51,295 bases of DNA from assembly GCA_964621445.1 (NCBI GenBank), contig CAZUNO010000003.1:151011-202305 (forward strand), in the 5' to 3' direction. The DNA comes from CAZUNO01 sp964621445 [NCBI: Candidatus Hadarchaeota archaeon] (GTDB lineage Archaea; CAYQAE01; CAYVLA01). The position numbers and the translations under genes are program-made. A model generated the notes under the pieces. That model did not search any database. It was given only the letters and a program-made list of their open reading frames with translations, and had not been told where the DNA came from. Positions 14,312-26,500 of this stretch are shown piece after piece. Positions within the stretch are counted from its first letter, which is position 1. Each line of letters begins with the position of its first letter.

Positions 14312-17234
14312 TTGAAGCTGGCCTTGCCTTGGCATTTTGGATGGGCGATGGCCGGTTTGGTCTCCTTGACCATGGTGGTCCTGGTGTCTTCGGCCCAATG
14401 TTCAGGAGGAGGTTTGCCAGAATTGGAACTATACGTTTCCAAACAGGGGGATGACTCTTGGTCGGGCTCCCTTCCCGAGCCCAATGCGGAGGGAAATGAT
14501 GGCCCCTTGGCAACCCTTGGACGGGCCCAGGCCGCGGTTCGGGAGGCCCGGGCCCAGGAGGACCGTCCGGTAAAGGTCATCATACGGGGTGGCACCTATC
14601 AGCTTACAAAGGCACTCACCTTCACCCCGGAAGATGGGGGCTCGGAAGATTCTCCGGTAACGTATGAAGCATACCCGGGGGAGGAGCCAATATTCTCAGG
14701 TGGCAGCGAGATCGGAGGTTGGGAGAAGGGAAATGGCTCCGTATGGAGGACACGGGTACCTGAAGTTGAGAGCGGGGACTGGTATTTTCACCAGCTTTTT
14801 GTGCAAGGAAACCGCGAAACTCGGGCAAGGACGCCAAATAAGGGCTACCTCAATATCGCCGATACCCTGAAACCACTTCTGGATCGGGATAAGGCACTTC
14901 GAGAGAGAGGATACAAGATAGGTTTTCAGTACAGGGACCAGGACATAGAACACTGGGAGGGCATCGAGGACGTTAACATCTTTCTTTACCATTCCTGGAC
15001 CTGTTCGGTACACTGGATAGATAGTCTAAACCAGGAAAACCGGACCGTACGTTTCACAAATCCTTCCTCGAAACCGGTGGGTTACTGGGACCCGGAGCAG
15101 CGCTATCACCTGGAGAACTATCTGGAGGCCCTTGACGCTCCCGGCGAGTGGTACCTGGATCGTAAGACCGGTGTCCTGCACTACTGGCCTCCTGATGGCA
15201 GGGACCCCAACGACTTGGAGATCGTGGCTCCCCGACTCCGCCACCTGGTCAGGATTCAGGGAGATCTATCCCAGGGTCGGACAGTGGACCACCTGGTGTT
15301 CCGCGGTCTTTCATTCCAACATGCTGACTGGGAGCTGGACAGGGAGAGACGGGCCGACGGCCAGGCAGCTACCTTCCTCTCTGCAGCGGTTGTGGCTACC
15401 GGTGCCCGTAACTGCCTCTTCGAGGATTGTGAGATCTCCCATGTGGGCGAGTACGGTTTAATCCTGGGAGAGGGCTGCAAGCTCAACAAGGTGGTCAAGT
15501 GTGAGTTCCATGACCTGGGAGGCGGCGGGATTCGTATGGGGACTACCGGACTTCCCCAGGACCCGGAGAGGCAGACCGATCACAACACCGTCGATAACTG
15601 CTTCATCCATTCAGGGGGTCACGTGTTCAGGGCGGGAATAGGTGTTTGGATAGGCAAGAGCAGCTATAATAACGTGACCCATAATGAGATCTGCGATTTC
15701 TATTACTCTGGATGCTCGGTTGGCTGGAGCTGGGGGTATGACCCGACCTCGGCCCACCACAATATCCTGGAGTACAATCACATCCACCATCTTGGCAAGG
15801 GCGTTCTCAGCGATATGGGCGGAATATATACTCTGGGGATATCCCCCGGGACCAGGGAGAGATTCAACCTCATCCATGACATCTATTCCTATACCTATGG
15901 TGGCTGGGGGCTGTATACCGATGAGGGCAGCTCCAATATTACACTGGAGGGAAATATCGTGTACAACACCAAGAGCGGGAGCTTCCACCAGCACTATGGT
16001 TGTTGTAATCAACTGCGTAACAATATTCTCGGTCCCGCCCTCGACTCCACCATCCGGCGTTCCCGGCAGGAGGACCACATATCCTTTACCATGGAGAAAA
16101 ACATCATCGTCAGCAGGGAGGGCAAGGTTCTGGGGGGATTCATGGGATAATCGGAAATATCGTATGGATTACAACCTGTACTGGGATGTATATGGAATTC
16201 TAGGAGAGGACATGGATTTTGGAGGCATCGGCTTCGAGGAGTGGCAGGAACCGGGAAGGGATTACCACTCCCTGGTGGCTGACCCCATGTTCGTTGATCC
16301 AGGAAACCACGACTACAGGTTGAATGAGCAATCCCCGGCCCTGACCATGGGTTTTGAGCCCATTGATGTCGAAAAGATCGGTCTTTACAGCGAGGAGAGT
16401 TGGGTTCAGGCCCCCGAGGCCGTTTCCAGGGAGCCCGTATTCGGGTTCTCTCCTCCCTTGCTCAGGGAGGGTCCCGTCTCCCACCCAGAAAACCTTTCGA
16501 AAAGTGACATGTGGATCATCAAGTACGATCCTGAAAAGGGAAGGGGTACGATTCCTCGGGACACCGAGGAATGCGCCCTGGTCTGGACCATAGACGGGGG
16601 GAGGTACCCGTCCACCACGCCTCCGGGAAGCCAGGAGGTTAACGGGAGCTGCGAGAGCCCGATGAAGAGGGGCCTGGACGGTAGGTGGTACCTTATAATA
16701 CCCGAACAGAAGCTTGGGGCCATATCCCTGAGCTTCAGGGATGGAGTCAGAGGGGAGAACTGGGACGATAACCGGGGAGAGAGGTGGTGGATCACATCCA
16801 GCGATTACGTTCACAGCTTACTAGTAGAATTCGACCGGGTTATAGCCAATGGATCCAAATACGGGGCAGACATGTCCTCGTTTGAGGGCGCGGCCTCGGA
16901 AGCCTGGGAGGACTATAGATCCGGTGAATACGGGAAGGCCATGAATCACCTGAGCGGCGAGGTTAACCGGGCCTGGATCCGGTACACGGACCGGTTGCTC
17001 GAATTCACAGCTAGTGAGCTGGAGTCAATTCGCTCCACCGGGGTAAACCTGGGCAGGGAGGAACGCCTCCTGTACCTGGCGGAGCTGATGAAGGGACAGG
17101 GAAAGTTCGGTGTTGCCGAGGGTTACTGCAAGAATGTTCTCTCGGAACTCTTGGAGATAAGGGATATGATACCTGAGGGTGCATTATTCTTGGCATTCAT
17201 AACCCTACTTGTGGCCCGGAGGTTGATCAATTGA
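14312..17234 (+). pseudogene. Right-handed beta-helix protein, GH141-like, frameshifted in a G6 run
   Basis: Two overlapping reading frames make one protein of about 970 residues: 14312-16150, then the second frame to TGA at 17234. The frames join at the six-G run 16132-16137: with five G the sequence reads ...GKVLGDSWDNRKYRMDYN... without interruption. It has a signal peptide at residues 1-28, ELYVSKQGDDSWSG, then VIIRGGTYQLTKALTFTPEDGG and SPVTYEAYPGEEPIFSGG, the entry motif of beta-helix glycosidases such as GH141. Parallel beta-helix repeats follow (FEDCEISHVGEYGL, HNTVDNCFIHSGG, NILEYNHIHHLGKGV). A C-terminal extension is helical. It may be a sequencing error, a phase-variable gene or a young pseudogene. 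Likely exported glycan-active protein. Confidence 0.7.
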
Positions 17235-17239
17235 GGCCT

Positions 17240-18193
17240 TTAGAAAGGATGGCGGTTATTGAGCCCGCCCATTATTTCCAGTTTTATCTCGGGCTTCCGG
17301 ATGATGAGTTTTCGGACATACTGCTGGGGTACGTCCCCTCCCGATACTGCGGGCACTCCCAGATACTTCGTTTCGAAGGTTTTGACTCCTCCCCGCATGG
17401 TATTCACCGGTTTCTGATAATCTACCTCACTGAGGCTTTGCCCGAAGAGCTTCAATCCCTTGGTATAGTAGTGAATGTACCACACTCCTCCCCCGATGTC
17501 CATGCGCACACCCCCCAATAGGAAGTGCTTGAAAGCTACGGTATTTTCATCGATATGGAAGGTACCGTCCTGCTGGGTTACCGTTAATCCCCACTGCCTA
17601 ATACCGGATTTATAACCGCCTATCTACTCCGGTATTTTGAGCTCGGGGTATTTGTGGTACAGATCGACATGGATTATAAGCCCCTCGATGGGAGGGCTCA
17701 CCTTTCCCTCTATTTTTATTTCTCCTGGGTTGGTATAGGTGTTTGGCTTCGGCTCGGTTATCGAGATCTGGACCTTGCTCCGGCTCAATTCCAATTTGGC
17801 GGTTGCCTTGAGCCCATCGCCTGAGGCCGTTATCTCTATCTCTCGAGTACCTAGGTCACTGCTCCTGCGGATCTTTACCGCCGCCTGGGCCCTGAAAGGT
17901 GGGACTTTTCTTCTCGGCTTGATCTCGCTTCTGCTCAGATACACCCCTTCGCCGCAGGAGAGGGAAATGCTTGCCGCCCCGGGGATATCACCCTCCGCGA
18001 TGATCTCAAACTCCTGGGTGATGTATGGTCTGTCCGGGTCCCGGCTCAGGTCGCTGAGGTCCAGATTTACCTCGCTTGGTTTCACACTCACTGATAGCTC
18101 CTGCCCGGACACTACTGATAGTGAGAGTACTAAGGCGAGGCACAGCAAGAGGTATTGGAGTGAACCCGAGGGTGGATCTATGGGTGAGGCCAT
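17240..18193 (-). CDS. Secreted Ig-like surface protein interrupted by in-frame TAG
   Basis: ATG at 18193 opens a frame that meets TAG at 17624-17626 after 189 residues and then continues in the same frame for another 127 residues to TAA at 17240-17242. The first part has a signal peptide (about residues 10-30), then beta-rich domains, ending IKIEGKVSPPIEGLIIHVDL. The part after TAG, with IGGYKSGIRQWGLTV, DGTFHIDENTVAF and GGVWYIHYYTKGLKL, looks like the remaining strands of the same 'G-x-V-S-P-P...D-G-T-F...W' Ig-like domain. Either TAG is read through (pyrrolysine insertion or programmed readthrough) or this is a nonsense mutation. No start codon sits between TAG and DGTF, so a separate downstream gene is unlikely. 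Confidence 0.6.
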
Positions 18194-18253
18194 GGTACAT
18201 TAAGATGGGAAGATCGAATATATACACTATGTATGGTTGAGCATGGGATAATC

Positions 18254-18261
18254 CTATAAAG
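18254..18261 (+). promoter_or_regulatory. TATA box for the asparagine-synthase-like gene
   Basis: CTATAAAG is centred about 25 nt before the ATG at 18282, consistent with a leaderless transcript beginning at the start codon. Confidence 0.5.
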
Positions 18262-18281
18262 CAAGTTGATGTAGTGAGAAC

Positions 18282-19394
18282 ATGGAACTGTTTGTAGGCG
18301 ATGAGTCCATCAAGAGGGCAATAAGGGAGAGCATTGCCTACGGTCAACCCGTTAGGGACATCTCTATTCTGGGTGAAGAGCTAGAGCCCGCCTCAACCGA
18401 GATTGACCCCCACTCGGGGGACAATGCCTGCATGCTAAGCGGGGGAGTTGACTCGAGCTTGGTGGCATGTATGTTGGCCGAGGTGGGCGAAGTGACCGCC
18501 TATACCCTGACCTTTGGAAAGGAAACCGATGAGGCCGTTTATGCAAAAAAGGTGGCGGAAATACTTGGAATCGAGCACGTGGAAATCAGGAATACCACCG
18601 AGGAATTCATAGGCAATTATGAGGAAATTTCTACCTTCCAACCTCATGCGAGGCCAGCATACTGGGCAGTAATGGGGGCCGTGAAGGAGGACGGGTATGA
18701 TAAACTTTACTCCGGCGAGGGGGGAGACGAGCTCTTCCTGGGATACGTCACGAGATATGAGAGAATCAGGCGTTATCAGAGATGGAAAGCGGTCAGACCC
18801 TTACTGGGACTGGGGACTTTTCTTCCCGGCAAGTATGGTAGATACGCGTGGATCATGAGCAGGAGGACATGGGCGGAGTTCATGGCAGCAAATGACACTA
18901 AGGTGAAGGACATGTATTACCCGGAGGGTTTCAAGGAACTATGGCATCAGGACTGCATCGTGTCCAGTATGAGATGGGACTACCTGAAGCTGAGACACTA
19001 TGTGGACACCATCAACCGTATGAGCAGAGAAAGCGGGGTAAAGGCGGTGTTCCCCATCATGGCCAATGAATTCTTGCCAGAGAAATGGCGAGAGTATAGA
19101 TGGAAGGAGCATTGTGGAAAGAAGCCCCTAGTTAGGAGGCTGAAGGAATATAGCCCGGAGATAGCCAAGATAGCCACCCGCGAAAAACAGGGATTCCGCC
19201 CCCCAGGGATAAGGGAGAGGTGGAGAGCCGGCATGGGTCAAAGGATAATGTCCGATCTACGCGACTCGCCCATAAGGTCTCTTGCAAGTAGGGAACTAGA
19301 TCTGGCTATAGAAAAAGGCCCGGATAACGACATGCAAAGACGAGCACTCACCGAGATGTATACCATAAATAGATTCCTTACCCACCGGGGTTAA
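18282..19394 (+). CDS. Asparagine-synthase C-terminal-domain protein lacking the glutaminase domain
   Basis: 370 residues, ATG start, TAA stop. PP-loop MLSGGVDSSLVACML with SGGVDSS at residues 53-59, then TLTFGKETDEAVYAKKVAEILG and SGEGGDELFLGY near residues 146-157, the ATP- and aspartate-binding elements of the AsnB C-terminal domain. The N-terminal Cys-dependent glutaminase domain (about 200 residues) is missing and replaced by about 45 residues. Enzymes of this type may use free ammonia, a partner amidotransferase, or adenylate other carboxylates as in beta-lactam synthetase. Preceded by a TATA box at leaderless spacing. The substrate is not evident from the neighbours. Confidence 0.75.
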   Translation: MELFVGDESIKRAIRESIAYGQPVRDISILGEELEPASTEIDPHSGDNACMLSGGVDSSLVACMLAEVGEVTAYTLTFGKETDEAVYAKKVAEILGIEHVEIRNTTEEFIGNYEEISTFQPHARPAYWAVMGAVKEDGYDKLYSGEGGDELFLGYVTRYERIRRYQRWKAVRPLLGLGTFLPGKYGRYAWIMSRRTWAEFMAANDTKVKDMYYPEGFKELWHQDCIVSSMRWDYLKLRHYVDTINRMSRESGVKAVFPIMANEFLPEKWREYRWKEHCGKKPLVRRLKEYSPEIAKIATREKQGFRPPGIRERWRAGMGQRIMSDLRDSPIRSLASRELDLAIEKGPDNDMQRRALTEMYTINRFLTHRG

Positions 19395-19429
19395 GCCTTT
19401 TCCGTGTTCTCTTCTGGATTGGTAAATTC

Positions 19430-19978
19430 TCAGGCAAAGGCCTTGAACATTTCCTTGCGGGCCTTGCATATTGGACATGTGTCGGGAGCCTCGCCTTCCA
19501 CGGTGAATCCGCACCCCTCGCAAACCTGGATGGGTCCTATGTCGAGGTCTTTTCCCTCCTCGACGGCCTCTTTCGCCCGTTTGTAAAGGACGAGATGGAT
19601 CTTCTCCACCTTGAATGCCCACTCCATGCCCCCGGCTGCCGCGTCCTCTCCCTGGAACCTGGCGGCGTCGATATAGACCGGGTACATCTCCTCGACCTCA
19701 AAGGTCTCCCCCTCTATGGCAATATCGAGGTTCTTGGAGGTATCGCCTGGACCGAATCCTGCTCCCGAGACCACCGAATAAGAGTCCTTAAGATGGCCCA
19801 GGTTATGGAAGTGAAGTCCGGCGTGGACCTTCTCGGCGTGGCTGATTGCCTTGAACAGCCGGGCCACATTTGGTAATTCCTCTTCAGCAGCTATATCAGA
19901 GAACAGCAGGTAACGCATGTGGGCCTGGCTTTCCCCACCAAATGCACTCATGAGGTTTGTCTGGGTCATGGCCTTCAT
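19430..19978 (-). CDS. Rubrerythrin
   Basis: 182 residues, ATG start, TGA stop. The N-terminal ferritin-like domain has the first carboxylate helix in MSAFGGESQAHMRYLLFS and ISHAEKVHAGLHFHNLG, and the second carboxylate pair in ARFQGEDAA and AFKVEKIHLVLY. The C-terminal rubredoxin-like domain has CEGCGF and CPICKARKEMF. It reduces hydrogen peroxide using a di-iron centre in the cytoplasm, usual in anaerobes, and supports an anaerobic or microaerobic lifestyle. Convergent with the asparagine-synthase-like gene, about 35 nt between the stops. Probable TATA CTTTAATAG around 20012-20021. Confidence 0.93.
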   Translation of the reverse strand: MKAMTQTNLMSAFGGESQAHMRYLLFSDIAAEEELPNVARLFKAISHAEKVHAGLHFHNLGHLKDSYSVVSGAGFGPGDTSKNLDIAIEGETFEVEEMYPVYIDAARFQGEDAAAGGMEWAFKVEKIHLVLYKRAKEAVEEGKDLDIGPIQVCEGCGFTVEGEAPDTCPICKARKEMFKAFA

Positions 19979-20066
19979 TTTGATCGCTATCCGGGCAGAG
20001 AGTGATTGCTATTAAAGTTGACAAAAGGAAACTTCCTTGTCACATTATTGACATCCTTTTGGATTC

Positions 20067-20432
20067 TTACCGGCTTTCATGCGCACGCCTGGCTATGTTT
20101 GGCCTGGTAGAAATTCGAGTGAGATGCTTGTAGTGTTCTGATGTCAGATATTGGAATCCTCCAAAGTGACGGGGGCCCTGCTTTCCATAAACCAATCGAT
20201 GCTGGAGAGCCTTCGGTCCCCACCTGTCGACAAGCTCGAGCGTATCATAGGTGACACCGCCGATGCGATGTCGCGCGTTCGAGAAGGTTAAGGAAACTTC
20301 GACAGTGGCGTCATCGATATGAATCGGAAAGGATGGTTGGGACCATTTCTAATACCTGTCATAGGGCCTCGCGTCGGAGGTCCAGTACTTTGTTACACAT
20401 CGGTGCTCTTGGAGTGCTTTCTCGAGGATCAT
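20067..20432 (-). CDS. Possible small protein with internal in-frame TAG
   Basis: From ATG at 20432 the frame gives 27 codons, a TAG at 20349-20351, then 93 more codons to TAA at 20067. The second part reads like protein (IHIDDATVEVSLTFSNAR, GGVTYDTLELVDRWGPKAL, FGGFQYLTSEHYKHL). I do not recognise a family. It fills the space between rubrerythrin and the giant peptidase gene, and no better frame exists there on either strand. It could be a decayed gene, a TAG-readthrough gene, or a chance open frame. Confidence 0.35.
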
Positions 20433-20527
20433 TCTGTTAGAATCAAACCTGATAACCGGCGGATGGCTAGAGGTCCTAGTTACCCGTCAAACATCGGGCA
20501 TTGGAAACCAATTGGTGGCTTCTTGGT

Positions 20528-23500
20528 CTAAGCCTTTTCGTTAGTTCTTCCGACTCTTATGATCGTTCTTTGGAGGGCCCAACCTGAACCCAGGAGAAGC
20601 AGCAGCACGGCGGCGGGTTCCGGCACCGGGGTCCACACTACGGGCTCGGTGGATACTCCATCATGAGAAACGTACATTACGATCGATGATATATCGGATA
20701 GAAGGAACGAGCAGGTTTCTCCCAGTTCGATGAGTCCCCCGGGAGATAGGGTCTCAAACCCTTTGGCCTCCCGCCAGACCGTGTTGCCCGATTTGTCCCG
20801 GGCTATGAACACCCCGCTGCCGGATAATTCGGTCCGCCCGGTATTTTGAACGGTAATGGACATGCCTGAAATATTTCCGTTCCCCGTCTCAACTTCATGT
20901 TCCGTTAGCTCGCAGGATGGAAGGCCCACCTGGAGGTCCGCGGTTCTTCGATCAAACACCTGACCCTCCAAATTCTTTATTTCAGCCTCAACGTAGTAAT
21001 GCCCGGGCTCGACCTGGGGGTGCCAGGTTAGGCCGCAGGATGCAGGTCCCTTAAGGTTACTGAGTGTCTGGAGAAGAAGACCTTCTACTAGATCCCCGTT
21101 TTCGATTCGTCTGATGCAGATATCGGTAACCAGGTCCAGGGCGTATCCGGAGTTCTGGATAGAGATCTCCACGTCCACGCTCTCCCCAATATCGTATTGG
21201 GCCCTGTCCGTATCCAGAGTTATTATTGAGACATCCGATTGGGTATAATCGACCTCGAATGTGAAGGTGGACCAGACCATGGATTCCCCGGTTGAGGGGT
21301 CGTACTGGAAGGGAAACACCTGCAGGACCAGTTCGCTAGCTCCGTCCGGTTTCTCGATCTCTGTCCATCGATAGTCCGACCCAGGATACCATCCCCCTTC
21401 AGCCAAAGTGGAATCGCTGCCAATCCCGCCTCTGAAGTCATTCGTCGTCAGGGGTAGATGGAGACCGGACTGTCTAGTAAGTCCGGTTTTTTCGGTGAGC
21501 TCGACGCTCTGTACCTTTGTTCGGACCGGGCAGGAGAAGGACTGGACGTAATATGGTATCTGGGGCCTGTCCCTTTCCATATAAGTCCAACCGCCGGGGA
21601 TATCAACATGATCGAAGCCCTCAAGCTCGGTAACCGTGTATTGAGGAACGGTCACAACCAGTTCGGGTGAGAGGGTCTCCCCGCCTTCCCTGGAATTTGA
21701 GGAAAGGGAGGGGACGGCACCGAACTTCGGGTCCCCGTATATATTGTACTCCCAGGCGAAGAGATTGCCGTATTTGTCAGTCCCGTACCTGTTCCGCTCG
21801 GTTTCGAGGAAGGCCTTGCCGATGGATTCTGTTGTGTCCCAGTTGTTGAAGATGTGGTTACCCGCCTTGGAATCCTGTTTCATGGGGGCGAGCTGGGTTG
21901 AACCAATATACACGACTGCTCCTGAGTTCAGGAAACCTTCGGCTATATTGTAATCATCACCTGATTCGTAGTTCCCGGTCAGGCAGGATAGGGCGATGAC
22001 CGCGGGCGATGCTTGCCCGAAATCCAGGGGGAAATCGTTAGGGTTGCTCCACGAGGAGGAGCTGGTTTTAAGTCCACACTGGATATCGTCCCATTCATCC
22101 AGGTTTCCGTGACCTCTGAAGCAGATCAAATCCTGGTCAAGGATGCTTTGTTTGAAGGCGGATGCCTTCTGGTCGTGGGTGGAGTACCACTTTAAATGAA
22201 GTTCGGAGGCGGTAAGTCCCTTGCCCTTCAGTACCTTGACCAAGTTCGTGACATCATTGACGAAGGTCCCCTGTTTGTATCCGGTTCCACTCACCAGCAG
22301 GGCGTGGGATCGATCGTAGCTAGACCCTCCCTGGCCGAGGTGGACGTATATGCTGTGATTTATGGTGGCCGTAAGCTCCTCCAGGGTGTTCCCGATTACC
22401 CTGCCAACTATGAGATCCGGTACGCCGTTACCGGTGGTGTCGGAGTAGGGATGGTCGCTCAGCGGGACATCCTTGGTATTTGGGGCGTTGTTCCATTCTA
22501 TATCGAAGCCGTATTGGTGCCATGACGGTACCAGTTCGGTCTCACCGACGATGAGCAGGTAGCCATGCCCCAGTTTTGAGAAGGAGGGGCTGAGCTTCTT
22601 GTTCCAGGCCCCCTGGGAACCGATGACCTTGTCAAAAGCGGAGGCGCTGTTGGTGTCCAGGTATCCCAAAGTTCCATGTTTCAACATGGCCAGTCTTGCC
22701 ATGGTGCTGAGAAGGTTCTGCGCGTCCTGCTTGTTATAGTAGTAAATTGCCCTGAAGGGGTTGGTCACAATCAGGTAATTGGAGGCCTCAAGAGCCTTAT
22801 CATAGGCGGCTTGTAAGGTCTGCCCCCCTGTGGTATACTTTACCGAGCTCCAGGTTGAGCTGTGCTCGCTTCCCTTTAGTGACTCGTACCATAATTTGAG
22901 CTTGCCGATCTCTGGGGTCGGTTGATTGCTCTGTAGCATGACGGGGACGGCCTTGTAGGTGAAGGTTCGAGATTTCCCAACGTCTATATCATCCTCAACA
23001 AGGATTAGGCAGTACCACCACTTTGCCGACGGATTGTATTCGGCGAGGATGTCGGCGGTTGAGCTGTTGCTGGAGATGGGCTGGAGCAGCCTAAGGTAAT
23101 CCTGGAGGATGATCCCTGTTGCGTTGCCCTTGCCGACGTTCTTCACGGTTATCTTCATGGTGAAAACGTTCTGGTTTCTGGTTAGCTCCCTTGAGGTAAC
23201 CACCAGCTTTGGCTCCATCTTTGGCGTGGCAGGGAGCAGTATGTCCAAAGTATCCAATCCCATCTTTAGGTCGACATCGTATGCCATGATCCCGATGCGG
23301 TATTCCTTTCCCTTGGGCACCGGTTTTATGTACCATTTGAACTCTATGTTTGCCGTTTTTGGGTTGGAGGGGAACCCCTCAGTCTGGATGAGATTCCCGT
23401 CGACATACACCTGGGCGGTGCTCAGCCCATTTTGATCTGAGATATCTGCCCAAACCGTAAGGTATTCCTCGGAGCGAGTCCATGAGCAAATTGAAACATA

Positions 23501-26500
23501 GGGGGCGGTGGGATCTGGTGTGTTCTTGGCCCGGACCTTGGCGGAGTCCTCTGCTGCTTTCCCGTATCCATCGTAAGCCTTCGCGGTTATGGTGTAATTA
23601 CCATCGAGGAATCTAGGGGTGTCAAAGGGCCAGCGATAGGGTGGAGAGTAGTCGGTGAAAGTCTGGACGCCGTCTACGTAGAACTCCACCTTCTCCACGC
23701 CCACGTTGTCCGTGGCCTCGGCGAGGACCGTTTTGGTTCCATTCAAGGTACCCTCGAGTGGGAGAAGTTCTATTAAGGGTTCCTCGTTATCTGGGATGGG
23801 AAGAGTTGAGAAAAGCCCTGCCTCCGAGGCGGTATTTCCATCCACATCCATGGATATGGCCAGGAAATGGTAGGTGGTAGAGGGTTCAAGACCGGTAAGG
23901 TTTATGGAATGGATCTTGTTATTTCCCCTGTGGGATTCCGAGTAACCATAAATCCTGGAGACGGTATCGTATCTCACGGTGCCGTTGGCCGATTCATCGG
24001 TGACCCACTCCACTATGGCCCAGTTCGTTTCACATTTCACCGAGGGACCGCTTGTGAACCTTGGTGGGGTATTTGAATCCCCGATAGGTACAAAGGTGGC
24101 CTTGAGAGAATAGTTACCATATACCGTAAAGGTGGTGTCGGGGGACTCGACGTTTTCCACGGTGTCGACATCGCCGGTCCATAAAGAGAACTCGTGGTCC
24201 TGTGAGGGAGAGGCCGACAGGGAAACGTTTTCCCCGCTATCGAAGGTTAAGTTCCCGGTGCCAGGTGAGGAAACGGTGCCGTTGGGACATGTTTCTATCT
24301 GAACCACGTGCCGGGCTTCCTTGGTTGCACAGAAACCGTAAGTTTCGCCGGGAGAAACCCTTACGCCGGCCATCGCAGCCTTGGTCTGGGTGAAGAGGTA
24401 CCCCTCATACTTCTCGAGGATCCCCACCAGGATGCCTCCGGAGAAATCGATGTATAGCTCGATCTTGTGGTCCGGGCCCCAGGATTGGGGCATGGGATGG
24501 GATGGAGTCCTGACATACCCCCATGCGTTGAAGCTTTCCCCATCGGGGGTCGTGTATCTACCTTCCACGTTGGGACCGGTTGAATATGATGCCGTGCTGG
24601 GCCAGAGTTCCAGGGTGCCTTGTACCCCGTTTACGGTAAAGTCATAGGTTCCCAGGAAATCAGAAAGAACGATGGTTCCCGGAGCCCCCGTTTCATATGA
24701 GATCTCCTGGTTCTTGAGCGCATAGAATCCGTAGGGGGTTCCATGCCACCAGGTCTTGCCGGCCATGCCGTCCAGGGTCTGGGTGAAGAGATAGGCCTCG
24801 AAGACCTGGTCGTCTCCGGCGGAGGGGGTGTCCTGGAAATCGAGCTTGAACTGGAACTGGAACTTGTGGTCTGGTCCCCAGGAAGGTGAAAGCCTGTATT
24901 TCCAGGTGTTCATCCTTCCCTGCACGTCATGGGTTTTTCCATCGGAGGCCGTGTAGTTGCCCTTGATGTTGGGAGTGCCCTCTATCGCGTCGCCATTTGC
25001 CTCCCATAGATCTAGATTTCCGAGCCATCCATCGTGGACCATGCTCCAGTTCCCGATGGCGTCCTTCCTCTGGGTTGGGGATATCCCGCCTATGCGCAGG
25101 GAGGGGTCCCCGAAAAGCTGGAACTTCTGCGCGTGGTGGTAGTAGGCCTGCGATCTCCAAGTTGAGGTCCACAGAGGGTTGATGCCGAAATCCTCCTGTA
25201 TGTACTCATAGAGCGCTCGATTCCATATATCACCCATGATGGCCGGTTTGCTGGAGTAGGTATATGCCTCGAAGAAGTGCCTATCGAGGGTTAATCCCGC
25301 CGGCTGTGAGCCCGTGTAGCAGCCTATGTAGCCTATGGCCCCCACATCTCGTTTCACAAGGAAGAACTCGGCCAGGGAATCCGAGTCGTAGTTTCTGGTT
25401 GCGTTCCTCTGGATGGCCGCGGGAACGGGGGGATCGACTGCGTTGGGGTTCTTGGGCCAGCATCGGCTGTCGTTCCATCCACAGCAGGGAGGACACTCGA
25501 CGGAGGGGTCGAATTCCTTTCCATTCACGTCAAGATGCTTGCCTTGGTAGTGGAAGTGTGCGGTGCTGCATGCCGCGGCAAACACCACTGGCAGCCGGTC
25601 CGCGTTGTCTAGCTTTACCGGGAAGGAGACGTACACATCGCCGCGCTGGGTTCCGTTTCTTTCGTCTCCCACGAAATTTACGATGCCCGAGGTGTTTCCC
25701 CACCTGAAATTTCCGGTAAGTGGGGTTTCATTACCCGCGCAGAAATTCGTGGTCCAGGTGCGGGCGGGCTGGAACTTAGACCCTGAGGATAGAGACACCC
25801 AGACCTTTCCGGCTTCTTTTCTGGTGAAGGCTATGATATCGTCACTGCCATCGCCGTTGAAGTCACCGACCCCTGGCTCCTGGGACGGGTAGCAGAAGTT
25901 GCCGTGCCATAGGTCTGGAGACCCGAATTTGGTGCCGGTGGAGAGGGCAACGTGAACGTTGGCCGCTGACCGCTTGAAGGTGATGATGTCGTCCTTTCCG
26001 TCGCCGTCGAAGTCGCCTATCATGGGGATCTCGCTCCCCCAGGAGAAGCTCCCGTGCCAGAGCTTCCCTGGTAGGAAGGAGGTTCCGTTGGAGAGAGATA
26101 CGTACACGTCGTTGGCGGCTGAACCCGACTTGGTGCCCTTGATGAAGGTGATGATGTCGTCCTTCCCGTCGCCGTTGAAGTCCCCGACCTCCGGCCACTC
26201 TCCCGGGAGGCAGAAGTAGTTCTGCCATTTCTGCTGGGTTCCGAAGCTCGAGCCCGTGGAGAGGGCCACGTGGACCTCGGATACATTTCTGTGGAAGCAG
26301 GCTATGTCGTCCTTCCCGTCGCCGTTGAAGTCCCCGACTCTTGGTATCTCGCCCCCCGGACAGAGGTTCCCGTGCCAGATTTGACCGGGACCGAAGTTGG
26401 ACCCGGTCGAGATTGCGACGTATACATCACCCTGGGCGGAGCCCTTACCCGAGTCCCTAAGGAAACAGGCGATATCATCCCTACCATCCCCGCTGAAATC

